From: Podospora comata
Lineage: Eukaryota > Ascomycota > Sordariomycetes > Sordariales > Podosporaceae
Length of the DNA: 64,000 nt
Assembly: GCA_017354895.1 (NCBI GenBank)
Contig: CP071493.1
Span: 682,001-746,000, forward strand
Direction of reading: 5' to 3'
Shown: in pieces, positions 21,996 to 33,265 of the stretch
How positions within the stretch are numbered: the stretch's first letter is position 1
Layout of the letters: the number at the start of each line of letters is the position of its first letter
Notes under the pieces: generated by a model
What the model saw: only the letters and a program-made list of their open reading frames with translations
Databases searched by the model: none
What the model was told of the DNA's origin: nothing
Position numbers and translations under genes: made by a program

Positions 21996-23350
21996 TTAAT
22001 CCTTCTTTGGCGCAAGCCCGTTGATGATACCGGCTGCCTTTCTCTTGTTCTCCATCTGCTTTTCGTAAGGAATGGTCAAGCAGTTGATGCCCAAAAAGTT
22101 GCAAATGCTCGTCGTGACGAGATAAGCCCAGCGGAAGTAGACAATCGCCGCAAAGCCCAAGTAAGACACCAGGTACATGTGTTCATACTCCGCTGAGACG
22201 GCCGGAAGTCCGATGCGAGGAAGGTTGGCCATGACGGCGCCACCAACAAGCGGCCACAGCATGACGGTCCAGTAGGGGAATGGCTGCTTGGTAAGGTGTG
22301 CAAGAATCATTTTGGTCGTCATGCGGCCAAAGACGAAGCTCATGATGATGCAGAAAAGAACGAGGTGGTTGTCGGTGCGGATGTACGAGTATGGGCTGTA
22401 GACCCAGGCGCCGATGCTAAAGGTGAAGATGGCCATGGGGGTCCATTCGAGGAAGACGGGAGCCACGGGCTGGCCGCGAGCTCTCCGAGCCTTGACGACG
22501 TTTAAAACGCAAAACGGAATGTGGGTGGCCAGCAGCGAGAAGATGATCAGTCCCACCCAGATGTCCCGGATCGACAGGTCGCCAATAGTGTCCTTTGTCA
22601 AACCTAGGTTACTAAGTAGGTAGACGCGACCCTCGGCGAGATCAACCAGCGGTTCGGTCCAAACAGCCGGTCCATAAATCCCAGACAGGATCATGAACAT
22701 GCAGGCAAGCAGGAGTCCTTCAGTCGGTCCGTTGATGACTCCGAGATAGAGGGTGTGCGTGTGGTAGGTCTCCCATGTCGAGAAGAACATGGGCAGGCAA
22801 GGTACGAGAGCGGTGAAGACACCAGACTTGGAGGTCCCGAGACCCATTGCGGCGGTTTCCAACAAGCTGGCCAAGGTGCAGTTCAAGCTGTCAATGCCGT
22901 GGTCGAAGAGCTCCCCCAGTCCGCTGGATGTGCCGGTACGTCTCGCTTGTTTGCCGTCCACGTTGTCGAAAGTCTGGTACATGAAGAGACCGAACGCAAA
23001 GCTGAAGTATAACCATGTTGGGCCCTGAAAAGCGTCAGCTCGTGTTTCCCACACCCGGTGCCTTGGAAAGTATCTCACAGGTCCCACGAGATCCGGCATA
23101 TAGATGACCAAAAGGGCGACATTAATCAAGATGCAAAAGAAGCCTAGAAGGGTCACCATGTTTGGGGCGACCCATAATGGCAGAACCTCCACAAACGCAT
23201 TCCACTACAAGGTCTCAGTCAAGTATTCTCGTCGGAGGCGGGGCATAGAGCGCATACCCAGTGCTTGAGGACATAGTTCGATATGGGAGACTTGTCGACG
23301 GCGGAATATTTGTAGTATTTTAGGTGGATGAGTGCTTCTTCGGAAACACA
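21996..23350 (-). CDS. CPT1: Choline/ethanolamine phosphotransferase (CDP-alcohol type)
   Basis: Exons read: ~23350..23258, 23204..23079 and 23024..21996; introns 23257..23205 (53 nt) and 23078..23025 (54 nt). It transfers phosphocholine or phosphoethanolamine from CDP-alcohols to diacylglycerol in the ER/Golgi, the last step of the Kennedy pathway. The CDP-alcohol phosphotransferase motif is complete: DG-KQ-AR, then G after eight residues, D after ELF and D after HGI (DGKQARRTG...FDHGID). About eight to ten membrane helices are apparent. The N-terminal segment EALIHLKYYKYSAVDKSPIS matches the family, but no in-frame ATG precedes it, so a short first exon must supply the start. An ATG at 23507-23505 followed by GT and an AG at 23351 would do, giving ~416 aa, but the splice sites are weak. 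CPT1 versus EPT1 specificity cannot be told. Confidence 0.88.
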
Positions 23351-24679
23351 CTCGGCAGCGGCCCTTCCTGTTGCACAGATTCCATCGCCGTCAGCCACAT
23401 CGTCTTCTTCGGAGCAAGATCGCGGGGGAAGCACAAATGCAGGTATGGGGAGTCAATGCAAAGGTGGGGCAAAGGGGGTTGCGCGCACTGCTGCTGTCTA
23501 GTACCATGGTGTCGGTCAACCTCCCTGAAAGGGGATTGATTACGCTCCAAGGGCTGCGATTAAGGTGTATGGCCGGTACAAAGAAGCCGTTTCGAAAAAT
23601 ACAACCGCGACGGTGGTTTAGAGGTATGTTTCTTAGGATCGGTGCCGGTTCGGTGATAGGGTATTCGTGGCCGTTGATAGGAAAATGAAGGAAAAATCAA
23701 CAAGTCAAGAGACGGCGGCTGCCACCAACTACTTTGTCAAGATACCGGGAGCAAGGTTTGGTCGGCGGTCGGAGGTCGGTGGACGGGATTTGCTCGTTTA
23801 TCAAGCCCGGGTCCAGTGAAGGGGTCCACTTGAGCCAAAGGTAGTCCAGGAAATAGCAGCACTTTGTAGGCGCCGGTCTCTTCAGTTGTTGAGAGACAAC
23901 GCTGGTGTCGTTGCGAATCAAATCTCAACAGACTGCTCTCTGCCAGCTGGTTTGAGGGTCTGCCCCACTCGCTTGAGATTTGAATTTTTGCACGTGAAAA
24001 TTGGCAGGCGGTGAGGCTGCAGTGAGTGAAATGAGGGCATCTGCCGCTGCATGGAGGACAGATGACGAGCTTCATGTTTACTCTGTGCAACACGGCTCAT
24101 GGATCTTTGTGAGAGTTCAGCGTATGTGTTTCAAGACGTGTTTGTTCCTGGAATTCCCGAGTCAGAATCGAAAGATATGCGTGGATGAGTGCAAGTGGCT
24201 GTTTGAACAGCACACATGGGATGAAAGAGCCAGACCTTCAGATGAAACAATCACCCGACTAAAAGACGGCAATAAGAGGGACCAGCCGTTATGCCTCGAG
24301 CCTGCTGACATTAGAGTGAGTCGAGTTATACACCTGCGTGGGAAACAGCAGCAATGCGGTACTGTGTAACCAGACCCTTGATTTGTGAAACGAACTGTCC
24401 AATGCCAAAAAAAAAAGGATTCACCTATCAAAATTCTCCAAACGACCAATGAATTGTAGTGTAGTAGTTTAGACATTAAGGATATTAAACACCTCCCATC
24501 GCACCTTCCTGGAACCCCTTTTAAGTATGTTCCTGGTTCCTAGGCTCAGCTCCTTCCACCGTCAACGCACAACTTCTTCCTATACACATCAACCCCAACC
24601 AACACCAACAACAAACCAGAGAAACCGCTTTTTATATTCCAAAAGCACGCATTTACCAAACCACGCCAATTGTCGGTCT
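23351..24679. other. Intergenic region, probable first exon/leader of CPT1
   Basis: The first ~250 nt must contain the missing CPT1 start codon and leader. A plus-strand frame 24031..24369 starts with an internal ATG (~112 aa) but has no recognisable motif. Nothing else is supported. Confidence 0.4.
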
Positions 24680-25379
24680 CTAAAGAAGCAAAGTGAAGCC
24701 AGCAAACAGACCAGTGGCAACAACAGCGAGACCATAGGCATTGCCGAGCGCGAGAGCACCAGCGCCGCTTCCTGGTCTGCCGTTGTTGTTCTGGGTACCA
24801 TCGCCGAAGCCGTCCGCAATTCCATCAGTTGGGGTCGCCGTCTCCTCAGCCGCCGAGGTGGTCGCCGTCTTGGTCTCGTTGACACGGCTGGGGTTCTGGG
24901 CACCGCAAGGATGTTCCTCACGGCAAGCAGCAGAGCACAGGTTGTTGGCGCCGCAGTCCTTCACGCACTGAGTGCCCCAAGCTGTGCACACGTGGTAGGG
25001 GAGGGTGAGGGTGTACTCGGACATGTTTGGTTGCTTGTTGTCGCTGCAGAGGCAGCCGTACTTCAGGGTTTCCTACACGGTTTTGTCAGCACCGAAAGCT
25101 CGTACGATCGAGCCATGCCCAGGCCACATACAGGATCGCAGTCGTTGACGAGGGGCTGGCCAGCACTGGTTTGACGGCAAATGGTTGGGCAAGTGCTCCT
25201 TTGGTCGTTGCACCAGGCCTCTGCAAATTTTACCCGGTAAGCATGTCTCCCGACAGCAATTACTTCGCGTTAAACATACTTCTGGCAGAGAGAGGGATGG
25301 TATTTGGGTCGATCACGTAGTCGGCTGAGACGGTGACGGCGGCGGCAAAGGCCAGGACGGTTGTTCGGAAGTTGACCAT
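24680..25379 (-). CDS. GPI-anchored, Cys-rich cell-surface protein (DUF7707-like)
   Basis: Three exons: 25379..25280, 25220..25132 and 25072..24680; introns of 59 nt each; 193 aa. It has a signal peptide (MVNFRTTVLAFAAAVTVSAD). The mature domain has the spaced cysteines of the fungal DUF7707 type: AWCNDQRSTCPTIC, NDCDPETLKYGCLCSD, NMSEYTLTLPYHVC and CVKDCGANNLCSAAC. A Ser/Thr/Ala-rich linker follows, then a small-residue omega site near GSGAG and a hydrophobic tail ending FTLLL, typical of GPI attachment. It should sit on the plasma membrane or wall. Its biochemical role is unknown. Confidence 0.85.
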
Positions 25380-27886
25380 TATGACTGAGGAGCTCAAGGA
25401 AACACGCTGGTAAGATGCGAAGGGATGCTGGAGCAAGATGGCGGGCTGAATGAGGTTATGTTTAGCAATTGATCGGAACAGACGGTTGGAAGAACACAAC
25501 AGGGCCGACGTCGCCACGGCCACGGGGTCCGCATTCCAGTGGAAAGGTGAGGTCAAGTCTTACAGCTGTGGTGGATCCGAGACCTGAGGAAAAGGAGAAG
25601 GCGTAGATGGTGACTCGTAATATTAACGACGTTCCAGGAGATTAAAGCACCGGTTGCGACGAGGAGAGGCGGCCAAAATATACGAACGAGGGCAAGAATA
25701 CAAACAATTCCCAGAGACCTGAGTGCTCTTAGCGAGTGACAGCACACAGCTCTTTTAAAGGGATCGGGAACGAAAGACAGTCCGCAGATGGAGATGGGGA
25801 TGGCACAACAGGAAGGAAAACGCGACCGAGATTCAGTAAAAAAGGGCCCCAGAGACCCCAGACCCACGATGGACTATCTAGGCCGTGGCTGGCCCCAAGG
25901 TCACAGAGGATTGGTCCCCTTGGCAGCTTAATCACCCGCCAAAGCCTTTGATAGGTTTAGACCGGCCATCCCTGTCGGGCATGTTCTTTTTTATCGTCGC
26001 AGGGATCAGCAGCCCAAGCACTCGCAACAAGCCGAACACAGAGGAGAAAAACTTCCAATTGGGCCACCGCAATTGAATACTGGGGGAGCTCTGTGGCACA
26101 GATTGACCACTTTTGGGAGAACTGTCTCGGGCGACGCAACATCACCATCAACACACTGCTGAAAAGTATCGACGTTTCTGTCATTCATCGAAAAGCCGAT
26201 GGTTCGACTACACTAGAAGGGCAGCTCGGCTCCACCATCTTAGCGGACTGAACGCCCCGAGGACAGGCAACAGCTCGTCCGATGCAGTGCCATTCCTTGA
26301 TACCAAGCAAGGCTCATATGTCCAAATCCATGTTATGTTGCGTTTTCGTGCGGCACCTCCAAATACATGGATGCATCCGAATCTGTGCCCCTCACAGTGG
26401 AAGCAAGCAACTTCTAAAACGGAAGCAGAAATCCGAAGCCCTAGCGGCCCATGATCTTAGCGCCATGTGTGCACTTTGCCTTCACTTTTTGCCATTCCTC
26501 CGTGTCAAATCTGTCAGTTGCCATCCGATCAACTGAAGCTTTCCTGCCACTCTTTTTCTTCAGCATCGTCTGTGTTATCTGTCAGTGCTTCAGCTGATCT
26601 GCTCTCATTGCTATACGAGAGAGCTTTGGTCATGGAAAAACCACGAGGTCTATCACCTCAGTTTGCCCCTCATGTTCTAGAATCTCTTGATATCCAACCT
26701 CGATGGTCATCCACACATCCATCCCCACGCCCCGCGCGCCCAGACTTCGTGTTTAAGTGCCGTGATCTGTGGCCAACACTAGGCAGGATCCTGGTGTGTT
26801 TGCATCTCAAGACTGACTCTCAATCGCTTTTGAGAGTATGCATATCTGCCTGCAGTAACCAGCCTGCAACATGCCGGAAGTCCGTGTTTCTCCATGCAAG
26901 ACCACAACATAGATAGCCCCGCCTTGAACTGAACAGGAAGGCGGGGGATATTCCAGCCAGCCAATATATCATGACTTTGCAAGCAAAGGTTGGTCGGGCG
27001 GAGAGATAGCAAGCCCCGATGCACAAATTGATTGGTGTCTCGGACAGAGTTGCGTATGCCTCCGTTCATGATATCGTCCACGGGCTTCAGGTTTTGCGTC
27101 AAATGGTATCGTATCGGGGGCCATCCACAAGTTGATCTCTCGTGGACTATAAGTAAACCGAGGAATCGTAAATGGTCTTCCATTCGGTGTCTGGCTGCTT
27201 ATACGGCCTGCAAACGATCACGAATGCTGTCGAACACCGAGCTTGCTCTTAATCCACCCACCAGAGAAAAACTCGACCAATCAGCAACTGTGAGACGCTT
27301 GTGAGCAACTCATTTGGGAATTTTTTTTGTTTGCGAGCAATATGACCACCCAAGAATATTACAGCATGTTGATTAACAGTCCTTGTGAGAACTAACTGCG
27401 TTTTGTAGACTACAGGGTTCATTCATAATGCATTGTTATGAAAGATCATGCTGCAACCTTGGACGGGGAAGTTCCAAGGCACAAGTGGGACACATTTATT
27501 CCCTCTGCGAGGATAATATTGCAACCGCCATGTTGTTGAATTCGAAGTCAAGACTCATACAGACGAACTCTGACATTCATGATGGAGCAAAAAAGCAGAG
27601 AGAGGAATCCTTCACTTCCACGACGTTGAGCAACAAGACTCTTGGTCAATATCAATGTTGAATATTCCAGAAAAGGAAGGCGCACAGGCCACATCCCATC
27701 CGATGTCCCCGGTGTCTTGGCACGTGGCCGTAGCGCCGCGCATGGAGCTTGAACAAGTGTTCATTGAGGCACTGGAAGTGACAGCTCCAATTGCCATCAT
27801 TAGCCTCGTCACCCAGTAAAGTTGCTTCACGCAACAACGGGCTGCACCGATTTACGACACATTCCACATATATCCGATAGCCTATC
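25380..27886. other. 2.5-kb gene-poor region
   Basis: Divergent upstream regions of the GPI protein gene and SWP1. ORFs of 113-149 codons are present (for example 26779..27183 minus, ATG start), but none has a recognisable motif. I see no RNA gene here. Confidence 0.45.
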
Positions 27887-28925
27887 ATGAGGTTCACACA
27901 ATCATTTGCGCCAGCGCTTCTGCTCCTGGCTGGCGTCGCGCAGGCTACATCTTGGGGGTTCGATGATGGCAGCGTCTCAGTTGTCGCAAAGCGGGCTGGC
28001 GATGCTGGCAGCAAGGAGAGGTATACATACCTTCAGAACGCCAAGTAAAGTTCCGCCACAGAAAGCTAACACAAATCGTAGGTTCACCTCGAAGACACTC
28101 GTTACGAAGCCCCTCTCGCTCGGCAGCACCGATACACTAAAGATCAGCTTGACGGCAAAGGACAATGGTCAGGGGAAGCGCCCGCATCAAGCGTTTGTTA
28201 TTCTCAAAGAGAAGGAGACTGGGCTTGAGGCTCCCTTCCCCTTGACGGTCAAGGAAAGTGGAAAGGCGGTCGCTTCAATTGTAAGGCAAATGGAAACATC
28301 GAGATTTCGACAACCAATGCTGACGAGGACCGGCATAGACTCACAAGGACCTTCCCGTCCAATTCCTGCACAGCGACGGACCCCTCGAGGCCTCGATTAT
28401 CCTCGGCTCCTTCGGTTCCTCCAAGGCTCTTAATGCCCCCGTGTTCGATGTCAAGCTACAGAAGGACCCCAATGTCCCCCTCCCACCCTACGAGAAGCCC
28501 GTCCGCTATGGCAAGAAGGAGGAGATCCACCACATCTTCCGCGCTGATCCCACGAGCCCGCCAAAGGTGATTTCTATCTTCTTTACGCTGGTTGTGCTTG
28601 CTACGGTTCCGGTTCTGTTCATCAGCGTAAGTCTTGTCTGCCATTTATCTAATTCAGACAGCCACTAATATCGAATTCAACACAGTGGATCTTCCTCGGC
28701 GCAAACCTCAACCACCTTTCCAAGGCCATTGGTGCCGCCCCAGTCTCACACGCCACCTTTTTTGGCTCTATCCTCGCCATGGAGGGTGTCTTCTTCCTCT
28801 ACTATACCACCTGGAACCTCTTTCAGGCCCTGCCTGTCATTGGCGCTGTTGCTGTGGTCACAATGCTGAGCGGTACCAAGGCACTGGGTGAGGTGCAGAG
28901 CAGGAGACTTGCCGGAGAGCGTTAA
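27887..28925 (+). CDS. SWP1: Oligosaccharyltransferase subunit SWP1 / ribophorin II
   Basis: Four exons: 27887..28020, 28082..28280, 28339..28626 and 28686..28925; introns of 61, 58 and 59 nt; phases close; 286 aa. The signal peptide is MRFTQSFAPALLLLAGVAQA. The lumenal part includes KPLSLGSTDTLKISL, HQAFVILKE, DLPVQFLHSDGPLEASI and FGSSKALNAPVFDV. The C-terminal third has the family's three membrane helices, starting after IHHIFRADPTSPPK. It is a subunit of the ER N-glycosylation complex and works with WBP1 and OST2. Length matches the yeast protein. Intron 3 falls inside the first membrane helix, so retaining it would remove the membrane anchor. Confidence 0.93.
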
Positions 28926-29770
28926 AGGAGATATAAGGAAGATAAAAGATATGGGATTTCCGCTTGGTGCAAAATGAAAATGGACGGGGTTTGGGCAGTC
29001 AGCCCTATTGTAACATCACTTCTAGAAAGATTCCCTGTGGTCCACCTGGGGCGATATGTCAAAATGTCGTGTATTTGGCAAGCGATTATGTTTATTATGG
29101 AAAATACTGGGACAGAACATAAGCCTTTTTCTCTCTTCAACACTACTGCATAACGATAAAAATTGATTACAGTAGAAGCCTCCGGTTCCTGATCTAGGCC
29201 AGTGGTTCTCATCCAGTCAGAGTGGTGTTGAATCAGGAATTGAGACTTGGTCGCAGCCCGATGGCACCAAAAACGGTCTGGTGGCAGCTGGGCCAAGGCA
29301 TGCCACCAATGAAATCACTCCTTCTGACGGTGCCAGCGCATTCTTGCCCCACTTCCACCTACGCTACCCGTTGCTGCCCCACTTGGCCCTATTTTGTATC
29401 TCTGTACTCTTGTAAACAAATGGGTCTTGATCGCGTCTCCCCCAGCTTTGTCACCGTCACCTGCTGTGTGCATGAGGAGAGCCCGCCCTTCGCGACGTTC
29501 CCTGTCGCCATTGCCCTGCAACGCGACTCTGGCTTTCAGCATGCGACTGCCTGCCTTGCGACTGCATTCGACACCCGAAGCGCTTGCTTGAGCTTTGTTT
29601 ACTTTGCAGCAACTCCTGCGGCCCGGACGTTACCCGTCGCATTGTTGACATTCGACCTCCCTTCCAGTGTTATTTTTTCCCTGTTCCGTTTGTTGCACTT
29701 GCTCGGATTCCCATCTTTTGCATCCCCCCCACGACACGGCGCTCGACGCGCTCCCAGCAGTTAGCCCAAC
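28926..29770. other. Promoter and leader of PPC89
   Basis: Gene-free. The last ~150 bp before the ATG are pyrimidine-rich (CT/TTTC tracts), a common feature of fungal transcription start regions. Confidence 0.5.
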
Positions 29771-32700
29771 ATGGACGTCAACAGCAATAGGTCAAATCAT
29801 CATCAATCTAGCAAACCACGGCATATATCTAGGTTAAAAAAGGAGATGCTCGAGCACCGCATTCAGCACAACCCCTTCAGCTCCCCGCCATCCTCCACAG
29901 GTTCCCACGATACTGTTAGCACCACGACCGAGGAACTCACCCGAAATCTCTCCAATTTTTCTTTCAGTCCGGACGGCGAGGGCACCCGCCGGCTCAGCGA
30001 AGACTTCACCAACCCGGCCAAGAGGCAGGCTACCCGATCTGGCCGGTTCGGTTCCTCAAGGCAACCTCGTGATACAAACACCGTACTTAACACCTCGGCC
30101 ATCGCGCGCACCTTCCCCGAATGGAGCGGACTTCTCAACAACAAGACCAATAACCAGGACAAGGACACGGCAACGCTGACTCAGACGTTCGACTTTGCCG
30201 GAGTAATAAAGCCTCTCACAAACGGAGCCAACGGGGGGAAGGAGAATGTCCCCCCCGCCAGAGAGGTCACCGAGGAGCAGACTTTTGACAACCCATTGGA
30301 CTCGAGGAAAAAACGAACCCGGGCTGATATGCAGGCCCGTGTCGAAAATGAATCTGAATGCTCTACAGTACTCTCATTATCGATGTCTCCAGGTCGGCAT
30401 GGGCGCCGGTCCCGTTTCCAGAACCTGGATGGTGTCATGTCTCCTGAGGCCCCCAAAAGGTCTATCCAAGACATGGTTTCCAAGATCCGCACCGAAAAGC
30501 AGAACAGCCGGCGCGACATGACGCCACGAAAGTCTTTGATGAGGGAACCTTCTAGTGCACAGCCCAACCCCGACACTCTCCAAGGCCACAGTTTCGAAGA
30601 GGGCCGTTCGTTTTTCCTGCCGGGCTTCCGACACCTTCCTGATTGGACATCCGGTACTCTCAAGTTCAGCACCATGCAGAACGGCGTTCCTGTTTTCATC
30701 AAGTCCAAGACTGGTGTTATGTTTGACCAGTCGACGAATGGTCACGGCGCTCTCAACTCTGTGAGCATTCCCGAGGAGGACGCGGAAATCTTTGTGTCAA
30801 TGGATAAGCTCCAAGACGAGGTGCGCGAACTCCAGGATCACGACGCTATGCTCCAGCGTGAGGCAGAGAAGTTGCAGCGCGAGGTGAACCATCTCCAGTC
30901 TGAGCTCAAGAGGTTCAAGAGTAGGCACCCTTCGGACAGCGCTATCGGCTCTGACACGGACGGTTCCTTTAGGCGTAGCAATGGGCATGACCAGGAATTA
31001 GAGGGTCAGATTCAGGAGCTGCGGGATCGTCTCAACCATGCGAGTCAGCAAGTTGGTATGAATGATATCCACAGCGCCGCGCTCTCTGCTGAGCGTGATG
31101 AGGCGTTGCGTCAGGCATCAATCGCTCGCGAGAGGGCTGCTAAACTGCAAGCTGAGCTGGAGGCATCACAGAAGGATCTCCAGTACTCGCTGCAGTTCCG
31201 TCAGGATAAAGAGTCATTGCAGCTTGAGAATGGCATGCTCATGTCTGAAGCCGAGGCCATGCAAAAACAACGGGATGAGGCCATGCATGACAATGCGACT
31301 TTGATAGCAGAGAACGATAGGCTTCGCAGGGAACTAGCTGGGGTCCGGAAGGACCTCAGGGCTACTCGTGAGGAGCTTGCCTCGGTTCGCAAGCAATACG
31401 AGGCTCTGAAGGAGGAAAGGAAGATGTTCGTCGATGATCACAAAAGTATGGAACGGAACAATGACACCTACTTCAAGGAGCACAAGAAGCTTCAGGCACA
31501 GGTTGCCGCCCGGGACCAGCACATCACTGATCTTAAGAAGGGTATCAGCGCCCGTGACAAGATCATTGATAGCATGCAGGGTCTGACCACGGATACCGCT
31601 GTGCTTCAGTTGAATGCGGACCTCGAGGTGGAATTGGAACGTCTTACCAACCAGATGGAAGAGCTCAAGGACGACATTCACGAGAAAGACAGCCACCTCA
31701 ACGACAGGGAGACTCGTATCCGTACGTTGAAGGATGAGAACATGGAGATTTCCATCGACAACGAGCGCCTCCAGGATGAGAACCGGCGTTTGCGGGAGGA
31801 ACAGAAGGAGATTGAAGACCAGTGGGTGGACGAACGGCAAAAGGTCGTTCGGCTGAGCCAGATGCTGAACAGCAAGTCATTGAACGACAATGAGGATTGT
31901 GTGCGCTTGGGAGATGATTTCAGGATCAAGGAAGCCGAGCTCCAGCGCAAGCTTGATCGCCGGGAAGCCGCCGTCAGGAAGGTCAAGCTGCTCACCGCCA
32001 AGATTGCCGAGATTGCTGAGCAGGAGTTTACGGCGCTTGCGATGAGGACGACCAAGGTCAAGGTTGTTGATCCTAAGGATGTGGATGACTTTACTGGTAA
32101 GAGCAGCAACATGCACATCGACGAGGATCCCACAACCGAGCTCCACATGAACGCCCAAGACACGGACTTTGCCAGTGTCATGGAGGGCGAGCTTGCCAAG
32201 CTCAAGCAGACATATCAGGACCTTCAGCGTCGACAGCAGCAAGGCGATACCCAGCAGTATACCGACTACTCTTTACCCCAGCTGCCTAGTCTTCAGCGGA
32301 GCAAATCTGACAGTGTTGTTTCATCCAAGATTGCTCAACCGCTTCCTGGTATCCTTAAGAAGTCTAGTCAGTTTGCCCCGTTGGAGGAAGACACCGGTCG
32401 GTTCAGCGTGCGGTCAGCTATGAGCTTTGCCAGCCCGCTCGACGACGAGTCTGTTCAGATCACGCAGAACAACACCCGCCGGTCTGTTGCGAGTGAGGCC
32501 ACCCGGCCGGAGTCTAGGATGCGCCGGAACTCAGAGAACGCCACGACTCAACAGCAACAGCACACAGGGACGGTAGAGCCCAACATGACTTCTGCGTTTT
32601 TCATGCCTGACATAACCCTGTCCGGCGGGAACAAACAGCAGCAAGCTGCCTCCTCGAAGCAACAAAGCAACGTCCCCTCCCTCAGCAAAGACGCCCGGCG

Positions 32701-33265
32701 CGTGTTGGACGGTATCTGCAACCACAAATCAGGCAACTGCAATGTCTGTGTCCGCATCGCGGCGCATGGTGCCTCGGCCAAGGAAACCACCCAAAACCTT
32801 TCGTCAACCAAACTTCAACTCTCAGCCGAAGAACTCAAACGCGGCAAGAAGACCGTCTCAGTCCAGAAGCCCGTCCCGGCCTCGGACAGGTACTACACCG
32901 ACGAGCCAACCATGCGCCCCTCGATGTCACCGGGGGAAGCCCTCGCTATTCTGATCAAGGAGACCCAAGACGAGATTGAGCACTTGCAGATGGAGCTCAA
33001 GAGGGTGAATGAGGGGTATTTCTCGTTGGACAAGTCGGTGGGTGCGAGGGAGAGGAAGAGGTTGATGGGGGAGATGAAAAGGTTGCAGGGGGAGCTGGAG
33101 GCGAAGAGCGGGCAGCTGTACCGGTTGCACGATGTGCTTGAGGGGCAGAAGCAGGCTGGGCAGGTTATGGAGGGGGAGGTGGTTGATGTTACGGTGCTGG
33201 AGGGGCTGCCGGTGAGGGTTGAGGGGGGGGGAAGGACGGAAAGTGTTTTTGAGGGGTTTGAGTAA
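29771..33265 (+). CDS. PPC89: Spindle pole body scaffold, PPC89/Cep57 family
   Basis: Intronless, 1164 aa, ATG at 29771. Order: basic/disordered N-terminus (RHISRLKKEML); a conserved block near residue ~275-320 (RSFFLPGFRHLPDWTSG); a long, heptad-rich coiled coil from ~335 to ~770 with Glu/Lys/Gln/Leu composition; a disordered stretch; a CNHKSGNCNVC element at ~980; and the Cep57-type microtubule-binding region, PGEALAILIKETQDEI...LYRLHDVLEGQK, at ~1055-1130. This is the domain arrangement of fission yeast Ppc89, the essential core scaffold that anchors the septation initiation network at the spindle pole body. The long single exon is unusual among the intron-containing neighbours. Confidence 0.85.
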   Translation: MDVNSNRSNHHQSSKPRHISRLKKEMLEHRIQHNPFSSPPSSTGSHDTVSTTTEELTRNLSNFSFSPDGEGTRRLSEDFTNPAKRQATRSGRFGSSRQPRDTNTVLNTSAIARTFPEWSGLLNNKTNNQDKDTATLTQTFDFAGVIKPLTNGANGGKENVPPAREVTEEQTFDNPLDSRKKRTRADMQARVENESECSTVLSLSMSPGRHGRRSRFQNLDGVMSPEAPKRSIQDMVSKIRTEKQNSRRDMTPRKSLMREPSSAQPNPDTLQGHSFEEGRSFFLPGFRHLPDWTSGTLKFSTMQNGVPVFIKSKTGVMFDQSTNGHGALNSVSIPEEDAEIFVSMDKLQDEVRELQDHDAMLQREAEKLQREVNHLQSELKRFKSRHPSDSAIGSDTDGSFRRSNGHDQELEGQIQELRDRLNHASQQVGMNDIHSAALSAERDEALRQASIARERAAKLQAELEASQKDLQYSLQFRQDKESLQLENGMLMSEAEAMQKQRDEAMHDNATLIAENDRLRRELAGVRKDLRATREELASVRKQYEALKEERKMFVDDHKSMERNNDTYFKEHKKLQAQVAARDQHITDLKKGISARDKIIDSMQGLTTDTAVLQLNADLEVELERLTNQMEELKDDIHEKDSHLNDRETRIRTLKDENMEISIDNERLQDENRRLREEQKEIEDQWVDERQKVVRLSQMLNSKSLNDNEDCVRLGDDFRIKEAELQRKLDRREAAVRKVKLLTAKIAEIAEQEFTALAMRTTKVKVVDPKDVDDFTGKSSNMHIDEDPTTELHMNAQDTDFASVMEGELAKLKQTYQDLQRRQQQGDTQQYTDYSLPQLPSLQRSKSDSVVSSKIAQPLPGILKKSSQFAPLEEDTGRFSVRSAMSFASPLDDESVQITQNNTRRSVASEATRPESRMRRNSENATTQQQQHTGTVEPNMTSAFFMPDITLSGGNKQQQAASSKQQSNVPSLSKDARRVLDGICNHKSGNCNVCVRIAAHGASAKETTQNLSSTKLQLSAEELKRGKKTVSVQKPVPASDRYYTDEPTMRPSMSPGEALAILIKETQDEIEHLQMELKRVNEGYFSLDKSVGARERKRLMGEMKRLQGELEAKSGQLYRLHDVLEGQKQAGQVMEGEVVDVTVLEGLPVRVEGGGRTESVFEGFE

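Noticed and set aside
24001-24369. 122-codon plus-strand ORF
   Set aside because: TTG start; the shorter ATG form has no motif.
26467-26916. 149-codon plus-strand ORF
   Set aside because: GTG start and no recognisable domain.
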